In this document: piece by piece, positions 41,910 through 52,408 of the stretch
How the letters are laid out: every line of letters starts with the position of its first letter
Position numbering within the stretch: the first letter of the stretch is position 1
Source of the DNA: Leptothoe spongobia TAU-MAC 1115
GTDB taxonomy: Bacteria > Cyanobacteriota > Cyanobacteriia > Phormidesmidales > Phormidesmidaceae
DNA length: 57,391 bases
Direction: 5' to 3'
NCBI RefSeq assembly: GCF_018739885.1
Contig: NZ_JADOES010000035.1
Span: 1 to 57,391 of the forward strand
The notes under the pieces: model-generated
Databases searched by the model: none
Told to the model about the DNA's origin: nothing
The model's input: the letters and a program-made list of their open reading frames with translations, nothing else
Translations under genes and position numbers: made by a program

Positions 41910-42442
41910 CGTCGTTTCCCGAATAAACGATTAAAAAATGGTTCTCAATAAGACTCACTTTAGAGGAGTTTTCTTAGGCTTCGCAGTTTAACTCCCTATG
42001 TCCTAGAGTACTCACAACTGGCTGCAGAAGATCACAGATAGCAGACTAATTGAAGTTAATATTTATTTAGTAATATTGTGTAGTTTATTCGGCTTAGACG
42101 TGCAGAACTGAGAGAAGCTACTGAAGTCAGGGAAATTCGACGATACTGGAAGTATTATGTAATGTACTATCTGTAGGGTCATGTAGCGTCATCTCACCCT
42201 GCACTCAAAGTGACAGGGCTCATTGGAGCAAAACCCACTATAGGTGCAAGACTTCTCGCAGAGTAGGGGTTAAGAAATCGGAAAAAGCTAGATACATAGA
42301 GCTTTATAGCCAATTTTGTCGCTTTAGCGACAGCCCTCAATTAGCGCCCGGTTTTGAACCGGACGTGGGTTGGAAGCTCGCCACCGACATTGGTGCAAGA
42401 TCTCAGCTAGCCAAATTATGCTGTTCTTACTAACTGATGAGG
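41910..42442. other. 533-bp gap with two palindromes
   Basis: No gene was recognised. It contains the palindrome TGTCGCTTTAGCGACA (42318-42333) and the stem CCGGTT/AACCGG (42348-42362). Confidence 0.6.
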
Positions 42443-43330
42443 TCAACCTACTGGTGATTCAATTGTTTGGAGGAAGTGAGAGAGAACTTGCTCAAAGGCT
42501 TCTGGTTTAACCAGGAAAGCCCAATGATTTCCTGGAACTGTTTGAATCGTTAGGTTTCTCAAATACTTCTGATAGGGTTTTAGCTGCCAGTCAAATCTGT
42601 TGACACCATCTTGGGGCTGTATAAATAGGCTAGGTACCTGAATCTCTTTTGTCAGCCCTGGTACCCGTAATACTGCATCAAAAATCCCATCCCGTGCTGC
42701 AGTCGTAAACTTACTGCCCACATTGCCATCAGGCATTGTCTCCAGACTCTCGCGAAAAACAGATTCCTGGAGCTCATTCCAGCCTCGGTACTGTTTCATC
42801 CGTTTTCCCTGCTGTATCGCTGTGTCCCAATCTTCAAACGGTCCCATCCCTTTTAAAAAAGGCAGCGTCCCATAAAACAAGGGAAACGTTAGCCGAAAAA
42901 TACCCGGCATCCCATAGATAAAAATTGGATCCACCAGCACCATACTCAGGAACCTTTCTGGCTGACGCGTCGCCCAGTAGGCTGCCATTTTTCCTGACCA
43001 GGAATGCCCTACGATATGTGCAGCTGCCCAACCCAGATGATCCATCAGCTGTACCAGGTCGTTCATTACCGTATCAAAATCATAGCCGTTGTCCGGTTTA
43101 CTGCTTTCTCCATGACCGCGCATGTCCACCGCAATTGGATGGTAGTTGCTTGCCAGTTGGTTACCTACAGCTGACCAAACTAGAGCATGATCGGCTAATC
43201 CGTGGAGTAGTAGGATGGGTTGGCCATTGCTTTGCCAGTCCAGATAGGAAAGGTCAATCTGCTTAAGGGGAATAGTTTTGCGGGTCGCCATTAGCTTTGC
43301 TCTGTACCAGCAAACTTGTAGTTGCATCAT
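42443..43330 (-). CDS. Alpha/beta hydrolase
   Basis: The protein (295 residues from ATG 43330; 282 if it starts at ATG 43291, which is plausible because the first 13 residues look non-conserved) has the oxyanion/loop motif LLLHGLADHALVW, DMRGHGES, the nucleophile elbow GHSWSG, and a likely catalytic His in PGNHWAF. It belongs to the broad alpha/beta hydrolase superfamily (esterases, haloperoxidase-like enzymes). The substrate cannot be told. Neither start has a good ribosome-binding site. Confidence 0.85.
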   Translation of the reverse strand: MMQLQVCWYRAKLMATRKTIPLKQIDLSYLDWQSNGQPILLLHGLADHALVWSAVGNQLASNYHPIAVDMRGHGESSKPDNGYDFDTVMNDLVQLMDHLGWAAAHIVGHSWSGKMAAYWATRQPERFLSMVLVDPIFIYGMPGIFRLTFPLFYGTLPFLKGMGPFEDWDTAIQQGKRMKQYRGWNELQESVFRESLETMPDGNVGSKFTTAARDGIFDAVLRVPGLTKEIQVPSLFIQPQDGVNRFDWQLKPYQKYLRNLTIQTVPGNHWAFLVKPEAFEQVLSHFLQTIESPVG

Positions 43331-43778
43331 GAATGCATTGTTTCACATGTCAAGACTTTCTTCGTAATCTGTATACTGAGCAGATAGGGCTGGGCGGGCA
43401 TTGCTAATTTACCCTCTTGGGGAACTATGACAATTTCAACCCAGTCGGGTATAAATAAGTAATTGCTAATGGGTTAGCTTCTACCTTCCACATCGGGTCG
43501 GTTTACAAATAGACTCAGTTTTTAAAGTGCAGCTGGTATGACTGTTCGAATATCGACTGTACCAGGGCGTCAGGTTGTGTACTCTGCAAGATTTTCAGGA
43601 AATTTAAATTGCACCGTTGCTGATTTAGGGGATTAACCGATCGGTTAGACCTGTTATATGACAGCGTCTTTCAGATGAAATTATCCCAAGGTTCAGCAAT
43701 GCCAAATTAAGAATTACTTGCAAGGCTAAACTGCCTGATTTGTGAAAATCATGTGCAGGCTACCAAGCGATTACCACC
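43331..43778. other. 448-bp gap without a gene
   Basis: It lies between a leftward hydrolase gene and a rightward kinase gene, so both promoters should be here. No clear operator, repeat or RNA was seen. Confidence 0.5.
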
Positions 43779-46700
43779 GTGACGTCCCAAAAGTTTAAAA
43801 CCCTCGCTGATAGGATCAACATTATTCAGCGTCCATTAGCCCTTAATGCTATTTTTGACAATACGACGGTAGCGATTAGACAGCTGCTGAATGTGGACCG
43901 GGTCGCTATTTTCAAGTTTGACCCAGGCACCAATTTGTCAGGCGAATTTATTGTCGAAAATGTCGCTATGGGTGTTTCGTCTGTGCTCACCAAGCGGATC
44001 TATGACCATTGTTCTGGTGAGACGTTTACCGCTTCCTACCATCCAGACCAGGTCCAGGCGATAGCTGATATCTATACTGCTGATCTGAGTCCTTCCTATG
44101 TAAATATTTTAGATCAGTTGCAGGTGCGGGCCAATTTGGTAGTTCCTGTATTACAGGGGCAATTTCTATGGGGATTGCTTTGTGTCCATCATTGTCAGCA
44201 TCCCCGGCCATGGCACCCAGAAGAAATTACGTTTGTCCAACAAATTGCTAAGCATTGTGGTGTGGCTGTACAACAGGCAGAATATCTTGCTAAATCCAAT
44301 ACTCAAGCTGAAGCTTTTGCCTATAGAGGTGTCTGTAAGCAAGCCTTGGCCGAAACGATTAGCAAAATTTGTCAATCCCTCGATATAGATGAACTACTTC
44401 AGACTGCGGTAACGGAGGTTCGTTCACTTTTAGTGGCGGATCGGGTAGCTATATATCAGTTTGATCCTGTTAAAAACTGGGAGGGTAAATTTGTTGCTGA
44501 GGATGTGTCCAGCAGTTGGCAATCTGTATTATCGGAGCAAGTAGACGCTCTCTGCTTTGGAGAATACTTTACGAACCGTTATAAGCCGAGACGAGTTCAA
44601 GTTGCAAGTGATATCTATGCGGTTGGGGGGAATGCCGATTACTCCAATATTTTAGAGAACTTTCAGGTTAGAGCGAATTTGGTGGTACCCATTCTACAGA
44701 GTGAGAAGCTGTGGGGACTGCTCTGTGTCCACCAATGTGAACGTACTCGACAGTGGAGTGCAGACGATATTAGTTTTCTGCAAAATATTGCTGAGCATTT
44801 CAGTGTTACTTTGCAGCAGCTTCAGCTGTTGGACCAGCTACGCTCTCAAACTGGGCAGCAAAAATCGCTGACTGGTGTGATCACACGCATTCGTGAATCT
44901 CTCGACTTAGAAACTATTTTTCAAACCACGGCTCAAGAGGTGCGACAACTGTTAAAAGTTGACCGGGTCGGTATTTTCTTCTTCCAGTGTGAAAAGGATT
45001 GGGAAGGGAAATTTGTTGCTGAAGACTATGGTGAAGACATTCCCTCAATTCTGGCTGAGAGGGTTGATGATCGTTACTTTGGAAGACATTATGCAACCCT
45101 CTATAAAGCAGGGCGGATGTATGTCTCAAACGATATTTATAAAAGTGGCTTCGAGGAAAATTTTATTCACAAGCTAGAGCGCTTTGGGATTAAGGCAAAT
45201 GTAGTGGCCCCCATTATGAATGGCTCTGAGCTTTGGGGATTACTTTGCATTCATCAATGTCAGTCTCCACGAAATTGGCAGCTATCTGAGATTGAGTTTA
45301 TTGAGCAAATTGCTCAACATTTGGGTGTGGCGCTTGAGCAATGGAGTCAGGTTGAACAACTGAAACTGCAGGCATCCCAGCTAACCTATATCTCTTCCCG
45401 TGAGAGAGCACTAGAACAACAGAAACTGCTCTCTCAAACCATTAATGCGATTCGTGATTCCCTACAAATTGAAGAGATTTTTGATACGACGACAAAAAGT
45501 ATTCAATCGCTATTTAAGACCGATCGGGTTGTTATTTATCAGTTTAATGCTGATTGGAGTGGCCGCTTTGTTGCTGAATCGGTGGCAGAGGGGTGGCCTA
45601 AACTGGTTAATTCGTTGGGAACAATACAAGATACTTACTTAATGAAGACTCAGGGAGGGCGTTACGCCCGACAAGAAACCCTGGCGGTAGACGATATCCA
45701 TAAAACGGATTATGAAGCATGTCATATTGCTTTGTTAGAAGATTTTCATGCTCGGGCCTATGCGGTTGTGCCAATTATGCAGGGCAACCGACTATGGGGG
45801 CTTTTAGGCGTTTATCAAAACTCTGGTCCCCGCCATTGGGAAACGGATGAACTTGACTTTTTGGCTCAGGTCAGTGCTCAGTTAGGGGTGGCTCTTAACC
45901 AGGCAGAAACCGTTGCGCAGGTGCGGGAACAGGCGGCAGCCTTACAAAAGGCGACGGAGCGACAAAGAGCCCTGTCTTTAACCGTTGATAAGATCCGTCA
46001 ATCGCTGGATATTGATGTGATTTTTACCACGACAACACAGGCGGTTCGACAGCTGCTTGAGGTGGATAGAGTGGCAATCTATAGGTTTAATCCTGACTGG
46101 AGTGGAGTTTTTGTCGCTGATTCTATTGTGGATGGCTGGCGACCCGCTATGCCTGTTCTACCTATGATTCAAGATGTTTTCTCTAAACCCGATCAGGATG
46201 GTCATTTGCCTCGTAATGAGGTATTTGTGCCTATTTCTCAAGGGGAGAAACTATGGGGGTTGTTGATGGCTTATCAAACCTCTAAGCCTCGGTACTGGGA
46301 TGATGATGATGTGGGGCTATTGGCCCAGGTGGGGACTCAGTTGGGTATAGCTCTGCAGCAAGCAGAGCTCTTAAACCAAACCCAACAACAAACAGCTCAG
46401 CTCAATCAAACATTGCAGACATTGAAGAGTACTCAGGCGCGATTGGTCCAGGGTGAGAAAATGGCTGGATTAGGCCATTTAGCAGCAGGAATTGCCCATG
46501 AAATTAACAATCCAGTGGGATTTATTTCTAGCAATCTAGAACCGATGCAGGAATATGTAACGGGTCTTTTAGAATTGCTGAAACTTTATCAAAAACAATA
46601 TCCAGACCCCGATCTACTCATCCAGGAAAAGATAGACGATATCGAATTTGATTTCATTGTAGAGGACTTACCCAAGATCATGGAGTCCATGAAAATAGGA

Positions 46701-47270
46701 GCTACTCGTATTGTTGATATCGTGAAAAGTATGCAGGTCTTTTCTCGTGTGGATGAGTCGGCAGTTAAAAATGTGGATATTCATCGGGGGATTGATAGTG
46801 CATTGTTAATTTTGAAGCATCGTCTAAAGGCATATAAGAGACGTCCTGCGATTAATGTTGTGAAATTCTATGAGGATTTACCGTTGATTCAGTGCTATGC
46901 CAGTTACCTTAATCAGGTGTTTATGAATATTTTGGTAAATGCGGTTGATGCGGTTGAGGAACAAAATCTATCCGATGGCAACATACCAGAAATTCAGATT
47001 TCTACCCGTTGGCAGGAAAGTCCAAGGTCTTTACTGATAGCGTTTTCTGATAATGGTCCCGGTATTTCTGAGGATGCGTTGGCTAATATTTTTAATCCCT
47101 TTTTCACTACTAAGCCAGTGGGTAAGGGAACTGGCTTAGGGCTATCGATTAGCTATCAAATTGTGACAGAAATGCACCAGGGTAAGCTATCCTGTCAGTC
47201 TACTGTGGGTCAAGGTACAACATTTTATATTGAGATCCCGGTGGCGCTTTCCCAGCTGAGTGATGCTTAA
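43779..47270 (+). CDS. Histidine kinase with five tandem GAF domains, one cyanobacteriochrome-like
   Basis: A 1163-residue soluble protein starting at GTG 43779. It has five GAF domains (about 20-170, 195-340, 365-515, 555-710, 730-865), then HisKA with His907 (GIAHEINNP) and a HATPase domain (NILVNAVDAV, FSDNGPGIS, GKGTGLGLS). Only GAF4 carries Cys-His at the position of the bilin-binding Cys of cyanobacteriochromes (C648-H649, EACHIALLEDF); GAF1-3 have SYV, YSN and IHK there. GAF5 lacks the whole segment. So it may be a light sensor with one chromophore. No response regulator is adjacent. Confidence 0.88.
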   Translation: MTSQKFKTLADRINIIQRPLALNAIFDNTTVAIRQLLNVDRVAIFKFDPGTNLSGEFIVENVAMGVSSVLTKRIYDHCSGETFTASYHPDQVQAIADIYTADLSPSYVNILDQLQVRANLVVPVLQGQFLWGLLCVHHCQHPRPWHPEEITFVQQIAKHCGVAVQQAEYLAKSNTQAEAFAYRGVCKQALAETISKICQSLDIDELLQTAVTEVRSLLVADRVAIYQFDPVKNWEGKFVAEDVSSSWQSVLSEQVDALCFGEYFTNRYKPRRVQVASDIYAVGGNADYSNILENFQVRANLVVPILQSEKLWGLLCVHQCERTRQWSADDISFLQNIAEHFSVTLQQLQLLDQLRSQTGQQKSLTGVITRIRESLDLETIFQTTAQEVRQLLKVDRVGIFFFQCEKDWEGKFVAEDYGEDIPSILAERVDDRYFGRHYATLYKAGRMYVSNDIYKSGFEENFIHKLERFGIKANVVAPIMNGSELWGLLCIHQCQSPRNWQLSEIEFIEQIAQHLGVALEQWSQVEQLKLQASQLTYISSRERALEQQKLLSQTINAIRDSLQIEEIFDTTTKSIQSLFKTDRVVIYQFNADWSGRFVAESVAEGWPKLVNSLGTIQDTYLMKTQGGRYARQETLAVDDIHKTDYEACHIALLEDFHARAYAVVPIMQGNRLWGLLGVYQNSGPRHWETDELDFLAQVSAQLGVALNQAETVAQVREQAAALQKATERQRALSLTVDKIRQSLDIDVIFTTTTQAVRQLLEVDRVAIYRFNPDWSGVFVADSIVDGWRPAMPVLPMIQDVFSKPDQDGHLPRNEVFVPISQGEKLWGLLMAYQTSKPRYWDDDDVGLLAQVGTQLGIALQQAELLNQTQQQTAQLNQTLQTLKSTQARLVQGEKMAGLGHLAAGIAHEINNPVGFISSNLEPMQEYVTGLLELLKLYQKQYPDPDLLIQEKIDDIEFDFIVEDLPKIMESMKIGATRIVDIVKSMQVFSRVDESAVKNVDIHRGIDSALLILKHRLKAYKRRPAINVVKFYEDLPLIQCYASYLNQVFMNILVNAVDAVEEQNLSDGNIPEIQISTRWQESPRSLLIAFSDNGPGISEDALANIFNPFFTTKPVGKGTGLGLSISYQIVTEMHQGKLSCQSTVGQGTTFYIEIPVALSQLSDA

Positions 47271-47278
47271 CAAACGGG

Positions 47279-49936
47279 TTATTTGATTACCACTTTCTTG
47301 AGCTCTACTGCCCAAAAGCTAATGGTGCCGAGCAGGAGTGCGATCGCAACCTGGCCCCCACTCAATGCCACCGTCGAGAAAAACACCTGACACACTGGTA
47401 CATAAACCACCATCAGCTGTAGGCAGAACGTCAGCAATACGGCACCCAACAGCTTTTGATTGGACAGTAGCCCAATCTTAAACAGCGACTCTGACGATGA
47501 CCGCACCGCCTCCGACAGGGCAATACGGGAAAAGGCCAGTGTGGTAAATACCATTGTCTGCCAGGTTGGATCGTCGTTGCGCCAATAGCCATTGGCCACC
47601 AGGATTAAAACACCCCCCAGGAGTAACCCAATCCAGAGAATATCGGTGCCCATACCTCGACTAAAAATACTCTCATTGGGGCGGTAAGGAGGTCGCTCCA
47701 TCACTTGTCGTTCTGCCGGTTCAAAGCTTAGGGCTAGGGCCAGTAATCCATCTGCAATCAGGTTGATCCATAAAATCTGGATGGGCAATAGCGGGATCGG
47801 CATGCCCAAAAATGGAGCTAACAATAGCAGCCATAGCTGACCGACATTACCTGCCAGGGTGTACTTAATAAACTTACGGATATTGTCATAGATCACCCGT
47901 CCTTCTCTCACTGCAGCCACAATTGACGCAAAGTTGTCGTCTTGGAGTACGATGTCTGCCGCTTCTTTGGCCACATCAGTGCCGGTGATTCCCATCGCCA
48001 CACCAATATCCGCTTGCTTCAGGGCTGGAGCGTCATTGACGCCATCTCCCGTCATCGCCACAATGTGACCGCGCCGCTGTAGGGCCTGAACAATTCTGAG
48101 TTTGTCTTCTGGTGTGACCCGTGCATATACCCCAGTTTCAGTGACATTGATGTCCAGATTCTCGACCGGCATTTTGCTGAGGGCTTGACCGGTGAGGATA
48201 GTGTCACTAATCCCTCTCGTAATCCCCAGGGTTTGGGCAATGTGCTGGGCGGTAAGGGGATGGTCCCCCGTAATCATTACCACTTGGATACCTGCGGTTT
48301 GGCAAAGATCAATGGCGTCTTTTACCTCTGAGCGCGCCGGGTCCATCAGGCCCATCAGACCGAGAAACACCAGCTGCTGTTCTAATTGGTCTGTCTCTGG
48401 CACGGTTGTCATGGGGCGAAAGGCCAGTCCCAACACCCGTAATCCTTGGTTGGCGAGACGATCGTGGGCGCTATAGATGCGCTGACGGAGGGCATCGGTG
48501 AGGACCTGGACCTGATTATTGAGCCACACCCGGTCCGTGGTGGTCATCAGACTGTGTAGTGCGCCTTTGCTAAAGATAACGGCTTGGGTATTCAGCGGCA
48601 CTACCTGCTGCCAAATCTGCTGTAGAGCATCGGGTAGGGGCTGATCGCAACGATGACAGGTGGTCATTCGTTTACGGTCTGAGTCAAAGGGGATCTCATT
48701 GATACGAGGCCAAAGCTGATCGAGCTTGCGTTTGGGTAGACCCACTTGGGCCGCAGCAGTAACTAGGGCGGTTTCAGTGGGGTCACCAATGGCGTGATTG
48801 TTATCTAGGGAGGCATCATTACAAAAGGCCCCGCTCAGGAGTAACAACCTGAGAGCCTGGTTTCCGATGGAGCCATTATTGGAGAGATCGATCTGCTGAC
48901 CGGCTATGTCTAGCACGGTCACGGTCATCCGGTTTTCTGTGAGGGTACCGGTTTTGTCAGAACAAATTGTTGTTACTGACCCTAGGGTTTCCACTGCTGG
49001 CAGATGGCGAATCAGGGCATGGCGCTTGAGCATCCGCTCGGCTCCCAGGGCCAGGGCGATGGTGACAACCGCTGGTAGCCCCTCGGGAACGGCCGCGACG
49101 GCAACGCTGACGGCTGTAAGCAGCATTTGTCGCAGCGGTTCTCCCTGCACTAGACCCATAGTGGCAATCACCAGGGAAATGGCAATGGCTCCTGCTCCTA
49201 GGACTTTACCCAGTTGGGCCAGACGCTTTTGGAGGGGAGTGGGTTCGGTCTCTACCGATTGCAGCATGCGGGCAATGTGGCCAATTTCGGTGCCCATGCC
49301 GGTTTCAGTGACGATAAAGGTGCCACGACCACGGGTGATAGTGGTGCTGTGGTAAACCATGTTGCAACGGTCGCCTAGGGATTGTTCTTCTGTAAAGACG
49401 GTAGTCGCTTGCTTGTCCACGGGGGCTGATTCCCCCGTTAAGGCGGCTTCTTGCACCTGGAGGTTAACTGTTTTGACCAGACGTCCGTCGGCAGGGACGA
49501 CGTTGCCGGCTTCTAGGAGTACCAGATCGCCGCGTACCAACGCCTCCATCGAGCATTCTTGGACCTGACCGTCGCGTCGGACGCGGACTTTCGGTACGGC
49601 TAGCTTTTTGAGGGCTGCCATGGCTCGTTCTGCTTTACGTTCCTGGCGAAACCCTAGGACTGCGTTGAAAATAACAATGGCGAGAATTGCGATCGCATCC
49701 CGCAAATCCCCCACAATTACAGAGATAATTGCCGCCACAATCAGCATCACCACCAAGGGCTCACTGATTTGCTCCCACAGCACCTGCCAAGGAGATTTAC
49801 CTTTGGTAGCGATTAATTCGTTAGGGCCATCGCGCAACAGCCGCTGGTGGGCCGCTGCAGTCGTTAATCCGTCCTCTAGATGGCTGTTAATCTGCCGTGT
49901 TACGACATCGGCTTCAAGTTGATACCAGTGACTCAC
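47279..49936 (-). CDS. P-type (P2A) cation-transporting ATPase, Ca2+-like
   Basis: The 885-residue protein has the actuator motif LTGESAPVDK, ion-site PEGLPAVVTIAL in the fourth membrane helix, phosphorylation site CSDKTGTLTENRMTV, MITGDHPLTA and the hinge GDGVNDAPALKQADIGVAMG, plus about ten membrane helices. This fits the SERCA/PMCA-like subfamily that exports Ca2+ (or Mn2+). The start is GTG. It is convergent with the multi-GAF kinase gene, with nine bases between them. Confidence 0.93.
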   Translation of the reverse strand: MSHWYQLEADVVTRQINSHLEDGLTTAAAHQRLLRDGPNELIATKGKSPWQVLWEQISEPLVVMLIVAAIISVIVGDLRDAIAILAIVIFNAVLGFRQERKAERAMAALKKLAVPKVRVRRDGQVQECSMEALVRGDLVLLEAGNVVPADGRLVKTVNLQVQEAALTGESAPVDKQATTVFTEEQSLGDRCNMVYHSTTITRGRGTFIVTETGMGTEIGHIARMLQSVETEPTPLQKRLAQLGKVLGAGAIAISLVIATMGLVQGEPLRQMLLTAVSVAVAAVPEGLPAVVTIALALGAERMLKRHALIRHLPAVETLGSVTTICSDKTGTLTENRMTVTVLDIAGQQIDLSNNGSIGNQALRLLLLSGAFCNDASLDNNHAIGDPTETALVTAAAQVGLPKRKLDQLWPRINEIPFDSDRKRMTTCHRCDQPLPDALQQIWQQVVPLNTQAVIFSKGALHSLMTTTDRVWLNNQVQVLTDALRQRIYSAHDRLANQGLRVLGLAFRPMTTVPETDQLEQQLVFLGLMGLMDPARSEVKDAIDLCQTAGIQVVMITGDHPLTAQHIAQTLGITRGISDTILTGQALSKMPVENLDINVTETGVYARVTPEDKLRIVQALQRRGHIVAMTGDGVNDAPALKQADIGVAMGITGTDVAKEAADIVLQDDNFASIVAAVREGRVIYDNIRKFIKYTLAGNVGQLWLLLLAPFLGMPIPLLPIQILWINLIADGLLALALSFEPAERQVMERPPYRPNESIFSRGMGTDILWIGLLLGGVLILVANGYWRNDDPTWQTMVFTTLAFSRIALSEAVRSSSESLFKIGLLSNQKLLGAVLLTFCLQLMVVYVPVCQVFFSTVALSGGQVAIALLLGTISFWAVELKKVVIK

Positions 49937-50123
49937 AGTTGTTGCCCATTGTGCGAGATTGAGCTGCGAACTTCTCTACACCGTAAGGGTACTAGTTTAA
50001 CGCCCCTATAGATAATGGTGGCGTTGTTTATTCTCGGTATGAATTAATCTGTCAAATACTGAATAAAGGTAGACAAGAGCGTACCCTAAATCAACAATGG
50101 CGATCATGGTTTAGTCCTTACAT

Positions 50124-50178
50124 AGAGAATAAAGGGCTTCAGCGGAGGCATACATACCGCTAAAGCCCTTTATTCTCT
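50124..50178 (-). terminator. 22-bp hairpin after the VirB10-like gene
   Basis: Arms 50124-50145 and 50157-50178 pair along 22 bases with one G-U type mismatch (AGAGAATAAAGGGCTT / AAGCCCTTTATTCTCT). It lies between two leftward genes and likely ends the one at 50205. No long T-run follows. Confidence 0.7.
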
Positions 50179-50204
50179 ATTCTGTATTCTGTGATTTGAA
50201 GCGA

Positions 50205-50774
50205 TTAGTTTTGATATAGCAAGATGGACTGGTCTGGTTCAATCACCACCACTGTTGGTGCCGTCACATTACCGACAACGACCCCAGCGGCAGCACCTCC
50301 CAAAATCTCTAGGAAGTCAGCATCACCCAGCACTTCACCAATAATCAGACCACCAGCCGCACCGATGGCGGCATCTTCGATGATATCGCCTGTGCCGACT
50401 TGACGAGGGTCCTTGCGGTCAGTGAGAGTTTCTGACACTGCATTGAGGTCAAAAATGCGATCTCCCACTTCTGCCGAATCAGCCACATAGCGTAGACCAC
50501 CATCCACCGGCTCAAATTGGCCTCGGATAATGCTGCCCTCAGGCAAGAAGCGATCGCCTACGGCTGTTCTATTTTCTAGACGTAGGTTGTACTCGTGGAC
50601 ATCGTCTTTATTGAGGTAGAGAGGTTCGTCACTGCGGATGACGGTGTTCAAGGTTTGAGTTGTCTGGGCGACAATAACGGGTGCGTTCTGCTCAATGGAG
50701 GTTTCCTGAGCCAGCACTGGACTAGCTATAGCCCCGAGAGAAATGAGTGTACTTGCAATTGCAATAGCTTTCAT
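50205..50774 (-). CDS. Secreted VirB10/TrbI-like and glycine-zipper protein
   Basis: The 189-residue protein has a signal peptide (MKAIAIASTLISLGAIASPVLA-Q; positions 1-22), a middle part with FLPEGSIIRGQFEPVDGGLRY, which recalls the C-terminal barrel of VirB10/TrbI proteins, and a glycine-zipper stretch (AAIGAAGGLIIGEVLG ... LGGAAAGVVVGNV) that may insert in the outer membrane. Similar cyanobacterial proteins are often labelled conjugal transfer proteins without other conjugation genes nearby; none is seen here. A cell-envelope role is more likely. Confidence 0.7.
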   Translation of the reverse strand: MKAIAIASTLISLGAIASPVLAQETSIEQNAPVIVAQTTQTLNTVIRSDEPLYLNKDDVHEYNLRLENRTAVGDRFLPEGSIIRGQFEPVDGGLRYVADSAEVGDRIFDLNAVSETLTDRKDPRQVGTGDIIEDAAIGAAGGLIIGEVLGDADFLEILGGAAAGVVVGNVTAPTVVVIEPDQSILLYQN

Positions 50775-50790
50775 GGTGGATAACCCCCAC

Positions 50791-50829
50791 TGATTCGTTA
50801 GCCTAATTCGTTAGCCTGATTCGTTAGCC
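50791..50829. repeat. 13-bp tandem repeat, three units, upstream of VirB10-like gene
   Basis: Three units of T(G/A)ATTCGTTAGCC follow one another, ending 17 bp before the ATG of the gene at 50774. They cover the place expected for its 5' leader. Confidence 0.85.
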
Positions 50830-51045
50830 TGTTCTAATCATCAGTTTCTGCTACAAAGATGAACAAGTTATGAGTTTTGGGTTGTTAATTCGTGAGTTGG
50901 TCATAGATGACTGCGGTCAATCATTTGAAACTCGGGCTTCACAACTTATTCAAATTTTAGCGTTGTGGTAGAAAATATGACAGGAAATTGCCTCGTAAAA
51001 CTGATTGTTTGAACAGATTGATTAAACCAATCCACTGATGAAATA

Positions 51046-51091
51046 ACACAAATAGCTATGCCAGCGTATTAACTGGCATAGCTATTTGTGT
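51046..51091 (-). terminator. 19-bp perfect hairpin after the rhomboid gene
   Basis: Arms ACACAAATAGCTATGCCAG (51046-51064) and CTGGCATAGCTATTTGTGT (51073-51091) are perfectly complementary with an 8-base loop. It lies downstream of the leftward rhomboid gene. Confidence 0.7.
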
Positions 51092-51187
51092 CGGTGTTAT
51101 AACCACATCCTAATGACTGGCTGTTACAGTGCTCAGATATCACGCTGGCCTAGCGTGGGGGTGGATGTGCTAGTTGTTATAGATGTC

Positions 51188-51844
51188 CTACAGGTTGGCC
51201 AATAGCCCACTAATTTGCTCTAAAAATTCGGGACTAGAGGCGGCAAGTATGCCCCCTAGGAAACCAAACATGTGCCCTTCCCACGACAACGTTGTGTCAC
51301 CTGAATCCGGTAGCATGGTCCAAAACTGGTCGCCATAGAGCAGCATGACAACAAATGCTAACCCGATGGTCATGAGCGTTACCTCCAGGTAGCCCCGTGC
51401 AATCAAGTAGCCCAGGTAGCCAAAAATTAGACCGCTGGCTCCCAGGTGAATCGCTGGGCGTCCAAAAACCCATGTCCCTAACCCACTGACGAGTAGGATG
51501 GCAAAGCTTAGGGCATAGAAGTTATCAATACCCTGCAGTAATACTAACCATCCCAAAATCGCAAAGGGTAAGGTGTTGGCAATTAAATGGCCCGCATTGC
51601 GATGGAGGAAAGGTGAAAACAAAATACCGAGTAGTCCTAGCGGTTCCCGAGGACGGATACCCAATAGCCGATTTAGACCGCCATTCAAATAAGCAAAATT
51701 TACAACACCCACCAACCAAGCCATAACAACACAGTCCCGTAGGACTTTGGCTTGGGTTTGCCAGTCGATGGGTACAAACATCGAGATAATGACCGTGCCC
51801 AATATCATATAGATAAGGACTAGCTGTTGCTTAACCCCTGTCAT
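51188..51844 (-). CDS. Rhomboid family intramembrane serine protease
   Basis: The 218-residue protein has about six membrane helices, active-site Ser137 in LGASGLIFGYLG and His191 in EGHMFGFLGG, plus FLHRNAGHLIANTLP, which corresponds to the family HxxxxHxxxN motif. It cleaves single-pass membrane proteins within the membrane; no substrate is evident nearby. The length is typical of a minimal six-helix rhomboid. Confidence 0.92.
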   Translation of the reverse strand: MTGVKQQLVLIYMILGTVIISMFVPIDWQTQAKVLRDCVVMAWLVGVVNFAYLNGGLNRLLGIRPREPLGLLGILFSPFLHRNAGHLIANTLPFAILGWLVLLQGIDNFYALSFAILLVSGLGTWVFGRPAIHLGASGLIFGYLGYLIARGYLEVTLMTIGLAFVVMLLYGDQFWTMLPDSGDTTLSWEGHMFGFLGGILAASSPEFLEQISGLLANL

Positions 51845-52408
51845 ACAGAAAGCCTGCCAGAAAACCTGCTGCTACAAATTTTTCTTTGTCGCTGCTGAGC
51901 TGATATTTCTCTCATTAAAGATTTCACCAGTCGCCCAGGGTATGAAGCTAATGTCATTCCGAGGCCTAGCAACGGCAATGTTTAACTTGAAAGTAGAGGC
52001 ACCCTGTAGCAATACCTCAGGGAAATGAGATACATCTACGTAGATTAACTGCTGTTTTTAACTTTACTTACATTTCCGTAAAAAACGCACAAAAAAATTG
52101 ATGCTTAAACAAAAGTCAATACGACAAGTTGGAACTGCCTTAGGTGTGTCTAGAGGTGGGGCATTGTTTATTTGTTGAGTGAGTCGATTATCACCGGTGT
52201 TTGTGCTTGAGGTGTTCTGAGATACCAGAGACCTGAGATGGGGGCTTTTTCTGGTTGCTAAGGGCTGGGGAAATGCTACTGGGCTAAGTCTAGGATTGTA
52301 AGTATATTTACTCTGCAGGTTGTCCTAAGGGAAGTTAGGGCGTTTGCTATAGGATGAAATAGGTGGCATTGATGCCCGCAGTCTGAATAATTCACACGTG
52401 GAATAGGG
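51845..52408. other. 564-bp gap without a gene
   Basis: It lies between divergent genes and should hold their promoters. No repeat, RNA or gene was recognised. Confidence 0.5.
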
